A stretch of DNA of 64,000 nucleotides from Bacteroidota bacterium. Its GTDB lineage: Bacteria; Bacteroidota; Ignavibacteria; UBA10030; UBA8401. Shown in pieces: positions 1-9,183 of this stretch; the first letter of the stretch is position 1; each line of letters starts with the position of its first letter. The stretch spans positions 186,001 through 250,000 of the forward strand of contig DATJPT010000009.1 in assembly GCA_035506275.1 (NCBI GenBank). The letters are read 5' to 3'. The position numbers were made by a program, and so were the translations under genes. Below the pieces are notes generated by a model. It saw only the letters and a list, made by a program, of their open reading frames with translations, had not been told where the DNA came from and did not search any database.

Positions 1-87
1 GGCTTTTCCGACTACGACCTGCTGCATTCGACTCACCGGGATGAGCTCCAAAATGCCAATTGGATGAACCAGCTCCAGGTACAGTAA
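1..87 (+). CDS. 3' end of an unidentified protein (partial)
   Basis: The first frame is open from the window edge and reads 28 codons to a TAA at 85-87; both other forward frames close earlier. The peptide (beginning GFSDYDLLHST and ending MNQLQVQ) is too short to assign to a family. No start is visible because the gene enters from the left. It lies upstream of the pyr leader and is probably not part of that operon, since a promoter and an attenuator lie between them. Confidence 0.4.
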   Translation, partial: GFSDYDLLHSTHRDELQNANWMNQLQVQ

Positions 88-236
88 TCCGGATCGGAAA
101 CCTTGGATTGCAAAATAAAGAGCGGGGCGGGTAAGGAGTGTCGGGGTATCAATGGAAATGATCGGAATAAACCTTCATGCCTGCGGGACCTGATGAACGT
201 CCGGGAAGATATTTTCTCGCAATACCCTGCCGGGTA

Positions 237-265
237 TTGATTCGGAGATAAGAGTTTTGTACATT
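237..265 (+). promoter_or_regulatory. Promoter of the pyrR-pyrB-pyrC operon
   Basis: TTGATT (237-242) is followed after exactly 17 bases by TACATT (260-265), placing the transcript start near 272. This lies just upstream of the PyrR-type loop, as a pyrimidine attenuator requires. The stretch from 88 to 236 holds no gene that I can support. Confidence 0.6.
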
Positions 266-291
266 TGAACAAGTAGTGGATCCTTTAATTC

Positions 292-305
292 TATCCTGAG
301 AGGTA
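292..305 (+). promoter_or_regulatory. PyrR-binding loop (pyr attenuator anti-antiterminator)
   Basis: The segment reads TATCCTGAGAGGTA and matches the known PyrR-binding consensus ARUCCNGNGAGGYU at 12 of 14 positions. The two exceptions are the first and last bases, where the expected A and U are swapped to U and A, so the closing pair is kept. It lies about 20 bases after the predicted transcript start and 47 bases before an intrinsic terminator, and the first gene encodes PyrR. In the known mechanism, PyrR with UMP stabilises this hairpin and allows termination. Bases 296-304 can instead pair with 337-345 (six Watson-Crick pairs, then two G-U and one A-U), a candidate competing helix. Confidence 0.75.
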
Positions 306-351
306 GGAAAGGAAATGTCGAAAGTCAGCGATCAGAATTTCTCAGTATTTC

Positions 352-390
352 AAGAAGCCTCCGTTCATCCGTGGACGGAGGCTTCTTTTT
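352..390 (+). terminator. Intrinsic terminator in the pyr leader
   Basis: A perfect 12-bp stem, AAGAAGCCTCCG (352-363) with CGGAGGCTTCTT (376-387), has a 12-base loop and runs into a T tract. It ends 24 bases before the pyrR start codon, so it is a leader attenuator rather than the end of the upstream gene. It fits PyrR/UMP-controlled premature termination. Confidence 0.85.
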
Positions 391-414
391 GTACCCCACC
401 CGGTCAAAGCGCAT

Positions 415-957
415 ATGAATGAAGAAAAGACAATTCTCGACGCCCAAAATTTCACCCGCACAGTCAATCGCCTTTCTCATGAGATCGTTGAGCGGAACCG
501 AGGCGCCGCGTCGCTCGGCATCGTCGGCATCAGGACAAGAGGGGAATATCTTGCCCGGCGTATTGCGGCCGCCGTTCTCGAAATGGAAAAGGTGGCGCCG
601 CCGATCGGCACGCTCGACATCACCCTGTACCGCGACGATCTCAGGGGAAGATTATCCCAGCCCCGGCTGAATACGACCGACATCCTGTATGACATTACGG
701 GGAAAGACATCGTTCTCGTCGACGACGTGCTCTTCACCGGCCGGACGGTTCGCGCTGCGCTCAACGCGCTGATGGACATCGGCAGGCCTGCTTCGATCCA
801 GCTCGCCGTGCTCGTGGACCGCGGCCATCGGGAACTCCCGATCAAAGCCGATTTCGTCGGAAAGAATGTGCCGACTTCGGCGGATGAAGAAATTCAGGTC
901 CGGATGGCCGAAGCAGACGGGGAAGACGCTGTGTATCTGGGCCCGGTCAAACTTTAA
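415..957 (+). CDS. pyrR: Bifunctional pyr operon regulator / uracil phosphoribosyltransferase PyrR
   Basis: This 180-residue protein has the type I phosphoribosyltransferase fold. The PRPP-binding signature [11 protein letters not shown] is at residues 100-110, and the N-terminal half ([21 protein letters not shown]) is typical of PyrR. In its family it binds the pyr mRNA leader when UMP is high and causes termination, and it also converts uracil and PRPP to UMP. The RNA-binding loop and a terminator lie directly upstream, so PyrR very probably regulates its own operon. pyrB follows after 18 bases. Confidence 0.95.
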   Translation: MNEEKTILDAQNFTRTVNRLSHEIVERNRGAASLGIVGIRTRGEYLARRIAAAVLEMEKVAPPIGTLDITLYRDDLRGRLSQPRLNTTDILYDITGKDIVLVDDVLFTGRTVRAALNALMDIGRPASIQLAVLVDRGHRELPIKADFVGKNVPTSADEEIQVRMAEADGEDAVYLGPVKL

Positions 958-975
958 AGCAAGGAAGGAAGATCC

Positions 976-1896
976 ATGGGATTATCATCACGGCATTTGC
1001 TCGGCCTCGACGGAGCGCCGAAAGCCGACATTGAACTGATCCTCAACACCGCCGTCTCGTTCAAAGAAATATTGAATCGCCCCATCAAGAAAGTGCCGAC
1101 GCTGCAGGGGAAGACGATCGTCAACTTGTTTTTTGAAAATTCGACCCGGACGAGGATATCGTTCGAATTGGCCGAACGGAGGTTGTCCGCTGACGTCGTA
1201 AATTTTTCAGCGTCGGGATCGAGTGTCAGCAAGGGGGAGACGCTCAAGGATACCGCGCGCAACATTGAGGCGATGAAAATTGATATGGTGGTCATACGCC
1301 ACAGTTCGGCGGGCACCCCTCACTTTTTGACCCGTGTCGTGCAATCGGCAGTGCTTAACGCCGGGGACGGCTGTCATGAGCATCCGACACAAGCGCTTCT
1401 GGATATGTACACGCTGAAAGAGAAATTCGGAGCGCTCGAAGGGCTGCGGGTGTGCATCGTCGGAGATATCACTCACAGCAGGGTCGCCAGGTCGAATATT
1501 TACGGGTTAAGGACGATGGGAGCAAAAGTATCTGTCTGCGGCCCGGCAACGCTCATCCCTAAAGAGATCGAAAGGCTGGGTGTCGAAGTGTACCATCGTA
1601 TCGACGACGTTCTTCCCAGGGTCGATGCACTGAACGTCCTGCGGATCCAAATGGAACGGCAATCCGGGGGACTGTTCCCCTCCCTTCGGGAGTACCATCG
1701 GTTCTTCGGCGTCACAAAAGAGCGCCTCGATAAGATCGACCATCCGATCACCATCATGCATCCCGGGCCGATCAACCGGGACGTAGAACTTTCGGCCGAT
1801 GTCGCTGACGGACCCCACTCCGTGATCCTTGAGCAGGTCCTGAACGGCGTTGCCGTTAGAATGTCGGTCCTGTACCTCCTGGGGACCGTGAACTAA
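976..1896 (+). CDS. pyrB: Aspartate carbamoyltransferase, catalytic subunit
   Basis: PyrB joins carbamoyl phosphate and aspartate to give carbamoyl aspartate, the committed step of pyrimidine synthesis. The 306-residue length is normal for the catalytic chain. The carbamoyl-phosphate signature STRTR is at residues 56-60, HPTQAL at 137-142, and the C-terminal MHPGPINRD is also present. An AAGGAAG Shine-Dalgarno sequence precedes the ATG. No pyrI regulatory-chain gene is nearby, so control of this step is probably transcriptional through PyrR. The gene sits between pyrR and pyrC. Confidence 0.97.
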   Translation: MGLSSRHLLGLDGAPKADIELILNTAVSFKEILNRPIKKVPTLQGKTIVNLFFENSTRTRISFELAERRLSADVVNFSASGSSVSKGETLKDTARNIEAMKIDMVVIRHSSAGTPHFLTRVVQSAVLNAGDGCHEHPTQALLDMYTLKEKFGALEGLRVCIVGDITHSRVARSNIYGLRTMGAKVSVCGPATLIPKEIERLGVEVYHRIDDVLPRVDALNVLRIQMERQSGGLFPSLREYHRFFGVTKERLDKIDHPITIMHPGPINRDVELSADVADGPHSVILEQVLNGVAVRMSVLYLLGTVN

Positions 1897-1928
1897 ACGA
1901 TTTCATCACACCAGAATCAGAGATCTTC

Positions 1929-3212
1929 ATGGCAAAGAAATTTCTTTTGAAAGGCGGACGATACATCAATCCGGCAACAGAATCCGATGCATCGCTGGAT
2001 TTCTTCATCGTCGACGGAATCATCGAGTCGATGAAAGCATCAATCGCCCCGCAGGCCGGAACCGAAGTGGTCGACCTGGGCGGAAAGATCGTCGCTCCCG
2101 GTTTTGTGGACATGCATGTTCATCTGCGCGAACCCGGTTTCGAGCATAAGGAAACAATAGAGACGGGAACACTCTCGGCCGCTCACGGCGGGTTTACGGC
2201 TGTCTGCTGTATGCCGAACACGAACCCTGCTATCGACGATGAATCGATCGTTCATTTTATCATTTCACGGGGGAAACTTGTTCATAACGGGATCGTCGAC
2301 GTGTATCCGGTCGGCGCAGTGACGAAGGGGAGGGCAGGAAAAGACCTGTCGCCAATTGCCGAACTTGTCCAGGCCGGCGCGGTCGGACTCAGCGATGACG
2401 GCGCGCCGGTGTTCGATGCGGAAATCATGCGCCGTGCACTCGAGTATGCGGGGATGTTTGATGTTCCTGTCATCCAGCATTGCGAAGAGCCATCGCTTGT
2501 CCACGGCGGCGTGATGAATGAAGGGTTCGTCGCAACGGAACTTGGTCTGCCGGGCATCCCTCCCATCGCAGAAGAAATCATGATCGCGCGGGACATCCGC
2601 CTCACGGAATACACCGGCTCCCGTTACCATGTTGCTCATATGAGCACTGCCGGCTCCGTGAAATTGGTCCGCGAAGCAAAACAAAAAGGAGCCGCCGTCA
2701 CATGCGAAGTGACGCCGCATCACTTTACTCTTACAGACGACGTGGTCCGCTCCTTCGACACGAATACCAAAATGAACCCGCCCCTCCGGACCAAAGGTGA
2801 CGTTGAAGCGATAAAAGAGGGCCTTCGTGATGGCACTGTCGATGTGATCGCCACCGACCACGCACCGCATTCGCTCGATGAGAAGGACGTCGATTATCTG
2901 CAGGCACCGTTTGGAATAGTCGGGCTGGAAACAGCGATCGGCCTTGCGATGACCGAGCTTGTTGAGCCGAAGGTGATCTCTCTTTCTCAAATGATTGAAA
3001 AGTTCTCGACCAATCCCAGGAAGATCATCAAGCGGCCGATTGAAATTCGGGAGGGGAATCCAGCGAATTTCACGTTCATCGACCCGAAAGTGCAATGGAA
3101 AGTCGATGTCAGCGGCCTTCGATCTAAGTCCAAAAATTCCCCCTTTAACGGCCGACCTTTGAAAGGGCGTGCCGTGGGAATTTTCAATCACGGGGAACTG
3201 CAGAAGGTGTAG
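1929..3212 (+). CDS. pyrC: Dihydroorotase (class I)
   Basis: PyrC cyclises carbamoyl aspartate to dihydroorotate, using zinc in an amidohydrolase barrel. The metal-binding pair HVH is at residues 63-65 within DMHVHLREPG. Further along are SDDGAPV, the histidines in QHCEE and HMSTAG, and the active-site ATDHAPH. At 427 residues it fits the longer class I enzymes typical of pyrR-pyrB operons rather than the roughly 345-residue E. coli type. It starts 32 bases after pyrB and is the third gene of the PyrR-controlled operon. Confidence 0.96.
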   Translation: MAKKFLLKGGRYINPATESDASLDFFIVDGIIESMKASIAPQAGTEVVDLGGKIVAPGFVDMHVHLREPGFEHKETIETGTLSAAHGGFTAVCCMPNTNPAIDDESIVHFIISRGKLVHNGIVDVYPVGAVTKGRAGKDLSPIAELVQAGAVGLSDDGAPVFDAEIMRRALEYAGMFDVPVIQHCEEPSLVHGGVMNEGFVATELGLPGIPPIAEEIMIARDIRLTEYTGSRYHVAHMSTAGSVKLVREAKQKGAAVTCEVTPHHFTLTDDVVRSFDTNTKMNPPLRTKGDVEAIKEGLRDGTVDVIATDHAPHSLDEKDVDYLQAPFGIVGLETAIGLAMTELVEPKVISLSQMIEKFSTNPRKIIKRPIEIREGNPANFTFIDPKVQWKVDVSGLRSKSKNSPFNGRPLKGRAVGIFNHGELQKV

Positions 3213-3274
3213 TCAGGCTTCAGCGATCGCAGGGAATTTGATTTTCATCCCATTTTTGACGATACTAACGGCAC

Positions 3275-4012
3275 ATGGAGATTATTCGCTCCGAAGCCTT
3301 TTCCCGTCACCGACAAATAGTTTTTGGCATGAGCACGCGCCTGGGAGGATGCAGCCCGGGCGGATTGGGGATGAATTTAAGCTTCAACGTCGGAGACGAC
3401 AAGATCAATGTCATTGAAAATCGAAGGCGTTTTTTCGGCGCTCTTCATATCGGTCTCGACGAACTGGCATTTCCGATGCAATGCCATTCCAACACTGTCC
3501 GCGCGGTCAAGACATGGGGCGGCTATGAAGATTGCGACGGACTGGCGACGAGTGAGTATGGCGTATTCATCGTTCTGAGCGTCGCGGATTGTGTTCCGAT
3601 TTTCCTTTTTGATCCATTGACAAAGACCGTCGCCGGTGTTCATGCAGGATGGCGAGGTACGAGTTCGCGCATCGCCGTGAATGCCGTTGGCCTTCTGAAA
3701 GCCGAGTTTGGAGTAGAGCCGAAGAACATCCTTGCTTTTGTCGGACCGGCGGCAGGAAAATGCTGTTATCAGGTTGGAGATGAGGTCGCAGAGAAGTTTG
3801 ACGGCCGGTTTCTGACGAAGGACGATTCGGGAAGGTGGAAGGTCGATTTGAAAGCCGCCAACCAGCATCAGTTGGTATCCGAAGGGATTCTACCCGGAAA
3901 CATCGAAGTACATGCAGGTTGCACAATCCATGAAGCAGAGATCTTTCATTCATTCCGGCGCGACGGAAAGGCTTCGGGGCGAATGGCGGGCGTGTTGGGA
4001 ATCGTTCGATAA
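3275..4012 (+). CDS. pgeF: Peptidoglycan editing factor PgeF (laccase-domain, YfiH/DUF152 family)
   Basis: This 245-residue protein has the zinc-binding pattern of the multicopper-oxidase-like YfiH family. The pattern comprises HSNTVRAV, LSVADCVPIFL, AGVHAGWRGT and a late Cys-Cys in GPAAGKCCYQVG. Members act on purine nucleosides or remove misincorporated serine from peptidoglycan precursors (PgeF); they are not true laccases. It follows pyrC by 62 bases and precedes glmS, whose product feeds cell-wall precursor synthesis, so a wall role would suit the context. That functional link is an inference. Confidence 0.88.
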   Translation: MEIIRSEAFSRHRQIVFGMSTRLGGCSPGGLGMNLSFNVGDDKINVIENRRRFFGALHIGLDELAFPMQCHSNTVRAVKTWGGYEDCDGLATSEYGVFIVLSVADCVPIFLFDPLTKTVAGVHAGWRGTSSRIAVNAVGLLKAEFGVEPKNILAFVGPAAGKCCYQVGDEVAEKFDGRFLTKDDSGRWKVDLKAANQHQLVSEGILPGNIEVHAGCTIHEAEIFHSFRRDGKASGRMAGVLGIVR

Positions 4013-4027
4013 TATCGGGAAAAAACT

Positions 4028-5860
4028 ATGTGCGGAATAATTGGCTACGTCGGCGGAGCGAACCCACTGCCGATCATCCTGGATAGTCTGAAGCGGCTCG
4101 AATACCGCGGCTACGACTCTGCCGGAGCGGCTCTCCTTGCGGACAACGCTCTGCACATCTACAAAAAGGTCGGCAAAGTCGCCGATCTGGAAAAATCAAT
4201 CCGGCCGTTGCCGCTGAAAACGACCGCCGGTATCGGCCACACTCGGTGGGCGACGCACGGGGTGCCGAGTGATGTCAACGCCCATCCTCATACGGATTGC
4301 ACAAAAGAGATCGCCCTCATCCACAACGGCATCATCGAAAATTATCTTGCCATCCGCAAAAAGCTGGAGAGCACGGGGCACGTCTTCTCATCGGCGACCG
4401 ACACGGAAGTTCTCGTCCATTTGGTCGAAGAGATGAAAAAATACAGCGGCGATCTGCCGACCGCGGTCCGTCTTGCCCTTCGCCAGGTTGAAGGGACATA
4501 TGGTATCGCGGTCGTATCAGCCATGGAGCCGGGGAAGATTGTCGCTGCGAGAAAGGGAAGCCCGCTCCTTCTCGGCATCGGATCAAGCGAGCACTACGTC
4601 GCTTCCGATGCTGCCGCCATTGTGCAGTATACCCGCAACGTCGTTTACCTTGAGGATGGGGAGATTGCCGTAGTCACCAAAGACTCCTTCGAGACGCGGA
4701 CGATCGATAACGTCGACATCGAGAAAGAGGTCCACCAGGTCACGATCGACATCGAAGAGATCGAAAAGGGGGGGTATGAGCATTTCATGCTCAAAGAGAT
4801 TATGGAACAGCCGGAAACGCTCCGCAATGCCATGCGCGGACGAGTGTTGCTGGACGAAGGGAACGCAAAGCTCAGCGGATTGAGCGAGGTGATGCCCGTC
4901 CTGGAAAATGCGCAGCGGATCATCATCACTGCCTGCGGTACTTCGTGGCATGCCGGACTGGTCGGGGAGTATATGCTTGAGCAATACGGCAAAATACCCG
5001 TCGAAGTCGAATACGCATCGGAGTTCCGTTACCGCAACGCAATTATTAAAAAGGGGGACGTCGTCTTTCTTATCAGCCAAAGCGGCGAAACCGCCGACAC
5101 GCTCGCTGCGCTCCGCGAAGCGAAGCAAAAAGGGGCATCGGTCTTTGGGATCTGCAATGTTGTCGGAAGCACAATCGCACGCGAAAGCCAGGGGGGCGTC
5201 TATATCCATGCCGGGCCTGAGATCGGCGTGGCTTCCACCAAGGCGTTCACGTCGCAGCTCGTCGTCCTATCGCTCATCACCCTGATGGTGGCCCGTCAGC
5301 GCGGACTTTCGGAGGCCGACGGAAGGAAGATCGGTCAGGCGCTGCTTGATCTTCCAGGCAAGGTCGAGTCGATCCTTCGCGATACGAGCGCAATCGAACA
5401 GATCGCCGAAGAGCTGAAGGAGAATGTGAACGTCCTCTATTTGGGGAGAGGCTACAACTTTCCCGCTGCCCTCGAAGGGGCGCTTAAACTTAAAGAGATT
5501 TCGTACATCCATGCAGAAGGGTATCCGGCTGCTGAGATGAAGCATGGGCCTATCGCCTTGATCGATGAAAATATGCCGGTCATTGTGATTGCCTCGAAAG
5601 ACAGCACGTACGAAAAGATCATTTCGAATATCCAGGAAGTGAAAGCACGGAGCGGACGAGTGATCGCGGTTGTGAACGAAGGAGATACGACGATCGAATC
5701 GCTTGCCGACCATGTGATCCGCGTGCCGCACACCGCCGACCTTCTTTCGCCGATCGTGAACATCATCCCGCTTCAGCTTCTAGCGTATTACATTGCGGTC
5801 AAGCGCGGATGCAATATCGACCAGCCAAGGAACTTGGCAAAAAGCGTCACGGTCGAGTGA
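4028..5860 (+). CDS. glmS: Glutamine-fructose-6-phosphate aminotransferase (isomerizing)
   Basis: GlmS makes glucosamine-6-phosphate from fructose-6-phosphate and glutamine, the entry to peptidoglycan and lipopolysaccharide amino sugars. The 610 residues begin MCGIIGYVGG, so Cys2 is available as the N-terminal nucleophile after removal of Met. The glutaminase domain (about 1-220) is followed by two SIS domains, shown by TACGTSWHAG and SQSGETADT, and the usual C-terminal NLAKSVTVE. The gap after pgeF is 15 bases, so transcription probably continues from the pyr operon. I see no glmS ribozyme in that gap. Confidence 0.98.
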   Translation: MCGIIGYVGGANPLPIILDSLKRLEYRGYDSAGAALLADNALHIYKKVGKVADLEKSIRPLPLKTTAGIGHTRWATHGVPSDVNAHPHTDCTKEIALIHNGIIENYLAIRKKLESTGHVFSSATDTEVLVHLVEEMKKYSGDLPTAVRLALRQVEGTYGIAVVSAMEPGKIVAARKGSPLLLGIGSSEHYVASDAAAIVQYTRNVVYLEDGEIAVVTKDSFETRTIDNVDIEKEVHQVTIDIEEIEKGGYEHFMLKEIMEQPETLRNAMRGRVLLDEGNAKLSGLSEVMPVLENAQRIIITACGTSWHAGLVGEYMLEQYGKIPVEVEYASEFRYRNAIIKKGDVVFLISQSGETADTLAALREAKQKGASVFGICNVVGSTIARESQGGVYIHAGPEIGVASTKAFTSQLVVLSLITLMVARQRGLSEADGRKIGQALLDLPGKVESILRDTSAIEQIAEELKENVNVLYLGRGYNFPAALEGALKLKEISYIHAEGYPAAEMKHGPIALIDENMPVIVIASKDSTYEKIISNIQEVKARSGRVIAVVNEGDTTIESLADHVIRVPHTADLLSPIVNIIPLQLLAYYIAVKRGCNIDQPRNLAKSVTVE

Positions 5861-5928
5861 CCGTCCCGCCCGAGCGGCGCGTCATAAGACATTTTCGTCG
5901 TTTCATTCACTATCAGTAAAGGTGTAAC

Positions 5929-6774
5929 GTGTCCAGCGACTATAAATTCAAGAAAACGGATTGGGCGCTGATCCTCGGCGCGTCGAGCGGGTTCGGAGGA
6001 GCGACTGCGGTTGAGCTTGCCCGTCACGGGATGAATATCTGCGGCGTTCATTTCGACCGCGCGATCACCCTTCCCAATGCGGAAAAAGTCAAAAAGGAAG
6101 TCGATGCGCAGGGGGTGCAGTCGCTCTTTTTCAACGTCAACGCATCCGACCCGGAAAAGAGAAAGGAAGTGATCGACGGGTTGAAAAAAGAATTCCACAA
6201 ACATCCGGAATCCAATCTCAGGGTCCTGATGCACAGTCTGGCGTTTGGGACGCTTCGCCCCCTGGTGTGCAAAGACGAAAAGGAACAAATGACGCAGGCG
6301 CAGGTCGAAATGACGATGGATGTGATGGCCAATTCGCTGGTCTATTGGACGCAGTCTGCCTTCAATGGAGGATTGTTGAAGAAAGGAGCCCATGTTTTTG
6401 CAATGACAAGCTCGGGCGGGCATTCGCAGCTGCCGAATTACGGGGCGGTGTCGGCCGCCAAAGCTGCGCTTGAATCGTACATTCGTCAGCTGACGCATGA
6501 CCTGGGCCCGTACGGGATCACGTGCAATGCTATCCTGGCCGGCGTCACCGATACCGCAGCGTTAAGAAAAATTCCCGGGGCGCTCATGATGCTGAAGGTC
6601 GCCCAGGCGAAAAGCCCGGCGATGAGAAACACGACCCCGGAAGACGTGGCAAGGGCCATTGCGCTCCTCAGTCATGACGATGCGTATTTTATATCGGGCA
6701 ACGTGATCGGAGTTGACGGCGGTGAGGACGTGGTGAGTTACATCGGGCAGAAGGATGCCCTTACGCTCGAATAA
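5929..6774 (+). CDS. FabL-like enoyl-ACP reductase (SDR family)
   Basis: This 281-residue short-chain dehydrogenase has an ordinary Rossmann motif, GASSGFGGA, near residue 17 and the catalytic Tyr171-x6-Lys178 spacing. Y-x6-K is the spacing of enoyl-ACP reductases, whereas most SDRs have Y-x3-K. FabI has an altered glycine motif, so the combination here resembles Bacillus FabL more than FabI. A role in the last step of fatty-acid elongation is therefore likely, with another SDR activity possible. GTG is chosen as start because AAAGGTG lies 4 bases upstream. An intrinsic terminator follows at 6839. Confidence 0.75.
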   Translation: MSSDYKFKKTDWALILGASSGFGGATAVELARHGMNICGVHFDRAITLPNAEKVKKEVDAQGVQSLFFNVNASDPEKRKEVIDGLKKEFHKHPESNLRVLMHSLAFGTLRPLVCKDEKEQMTQAQVEMTMDVMANSLVYWTQSAFNGGLLKKGAHVFAMTSSGGHSQLPNYGAVSAAKAALESYIRQLTHDLGPYGITCNAILAGVTDTAALRKIPGALMMLKVAQAKSPAMRNTTPEDVARAIALLSHDDAYFISGNVIGVDGGEDVVSYIGQKDALTLE

Positions 6775-6838
6775 CACGCAGCGCTCATCCTTAAGCCGCG
6801 TTGAGGGCTCCCCAAACGAGCCGGCAAATCTTTTTCCC

Positions 6839-6871
6839 CCGCTGTGAACAGATTGTTTGCAGCGGTTTTTT
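6839..6871 (+). terminator. Intrinsic terminator between the enoyl reductase gene and arfB
   Basis: CCGCTG (6839-6844) pairs with CAGCGG (6860-6865), with additional internal AAC/GTT pairing, and a run of six T follows. It ends only 14 bases before the arfB start codon. Confidence 0.7.
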
Positions 6872-6885
6872 ATTTGATGTGATCA

Positions 6886-7317
6886 ATGGAAACTATCGTC
6901 ATCGGCGATAAGATCAGAATCCCTTTTTCGGATTTGCGTTTTCGCTTTTCACGGAGCGGCGGACCGGGGGGGCAGAATGTCAACAAGGTCGCCACGCGCG
7001 TCGAGTTGATTTTTGACGTGACTTCATCCTCTTTTGACCGGGAGACAAAAGAGACACTCCTCCGGAAACTCCGGTCAAAACTTGATTCTGAGGGGCGGCT
7101 GCGCGTCGTCTCTCAGGGATCCCGAAGCCAATGGAAAAATAGGGAAGATGCAGTGGAAAGATTCATTTCCCTGCTTTCGAGCGCCGTGACGAAGGCAAAG
7201 AAACGAACTCCAACGGGGGCGACAAAGAGCGCTCAGGAAGAACGCATTTCTCGGAAAAAGGGGAGGAGCAAATTGAAAAAAACACGCAAAATAGACCTGA
7301 ACAGAGAGCTGTATTGA
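6886..7317 (+). CDS. arfB: Peptide-chain release factor-like ribosome rescue protein (ArfB/YaeJ family)
   Basis: This 143-residue protein is a stand-alone class I release-factor catalytic domain. The GGQ motif is at residues 28-30 within FSRSGGPGGQNVNK, and a basic tail (SRKKGRSKLKKTRK) occupies the last 25 residues. In its family the tail enters the empty mRNA channel of a stalled ribosome and GGQ hydrolyses the peptidyl-tRNA. The codon-recognition domains of full release factors are absent, as expected. A terminator lies 14 bases before the ATG and no clear Shine-Dalgarno is visible, so how it is expressed is uncertain. Confidence 0.9.
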   Translation: METIVIGDKIRIPFSDLRFRFSRSGGPGGQNVNKVATRVELIFDVTSSSFDRETKETLLRKLRSKLDSEGRLRVVSQGSRSQWKNREDAVERFISLLSSAVTKAKKRTPTGATKSAQEERISRKKGRSKLKKTRKIDLNRELY

Positions 7318-7335
7318 AAAAGAGCAGGGGGGTAC

Positions 7336-7363
7336 TTGACAACGCGTGAAATTATCGTATATT
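7336..7363 (+). promoter_or_regulatory. Promoter of the SAM-riboswitch metY-metX operon
   Basis: A consensus TTGACA (7336-7341) is followed after 16 bases by TATATT (7358-7363). The expected transcript start is near 7370, about 24 bases before the aptamer begins. Confidence 0.75.
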
Positions 7364-7393
7364 ACTTGCAGTAGTTTCTTTGACAACGTAGTC

Positions 7394-7509
7394 TTCATCA
7401 AGAGTGGCGGAGGGACAGACCCTGCGAAGCCACAGCAACCGGATCCGTCAACGGCGGATCGACAGGTGCTAATTTCTGTTCCGAGCAATGAGTTCGGAAG
7501 AAAGATGAA
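7394..7509 (+). promoter_or_regulatory. SAM-I (S-box) riboswitch aptamer
   Basis: The sequence carries the SAM-I core in order: AAGAG, GGAGGGAC, ACCCTGCGAAGCC, AGCAACC, GGTGCTAATT and a final GGAAGAAAGATGAA. P1 is closed by TTCATC (7394-7399) pairing with GATGAA (7504-7509). SAM-I RNAs bind S-adenosylmethionine and switch off methionine synthesis. The next genes, metY and metX, catalyse consecutive steps of homocysteine synthesis. The antiterminator helix would use 7502-7517 with 7535-7550, which is mutually exclusive with P1 and with the terminator. Confidence 0.95.
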
Positions 7510-7531
7510 CGAAAGAGCAGTACGTCGTGTT

Positions 7532-7566
7532 AACCTCTTTTGATCATCTTCGAAAGAGGTTTTTTC
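7532..7566 (+). terminator. Terminator of the SAM-I riboswitch expression platform
   Basis: AACCTCTTT (7532-7540) pairs with AAAGAGGTT (7553-7561) and runs into T residues. The alternative helix pairs AAGATGA (7502-7508) with TCATCTT (7544-7550) and continues through GAAAGAG with CTCTTTT. SAM-stabilised P1 hides 7504-7509 and so releases the terminator. About 218 bases of untranslated leader with no recognised element lie between here and the metY ATG. Confidence 0.92.
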
Positions 7567-7712
7567 ATTTATAGTCATCCATGAACGTTTTCAATCTACA
7601 TCTTTTCTATGCCTGCAGACCGGTGCTTGAGCATTTGTCTGCGTACTTCGTCGGTAACTTCCTCTGTTGTCGCCCATCCGCTGTTTAATTTCTTCGCTGC
7701 ACATCGCACTGA

Positions 7713-9119
<1,407 letters not shown>

Positions 9120-9142
9120 GAGGTACCGCCGGGTCTTTTCTG

Positions 9143-9171
9143 TTTTCCCCTCCTCGCTCAGGAGGGGAAAA
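9143..9171 (+). repeat. Perfect 12-bp inverted repeat between metY and metX
   Basis: TTTTCCCCTCCT (9143-9154) pairs perfectly with AGGAGGGGAAAA (9160-9171) around a 5-base loop. No T tract follows, so it is not a normal terminator. The 3' arm contains AGGAGG, a full anti-16S complement, but it sits about 18 bases before the metX ATG. An RNA-stability or translation element is possible. Confidence 0.6.
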
Positions 9172-9183
9172 CACTCCGGCACA

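Noticed and set aside
33..272. 79-codon minus-strand frame at the left edge
   Set aside because: It crosses the pyr promoter and the end of the incoming gene, has low-complexity content and no domain.
3950..4030. glmS ribozyme upstream of glmS
   Set aside because: The gap from pgeF is only 15 bases and the ribozyme needs well over 100 bases.
7346..7543. Coding frame through the SAM riboswitch
   Set aside because: The bases are fully explained by the aptamer and terminator structure.
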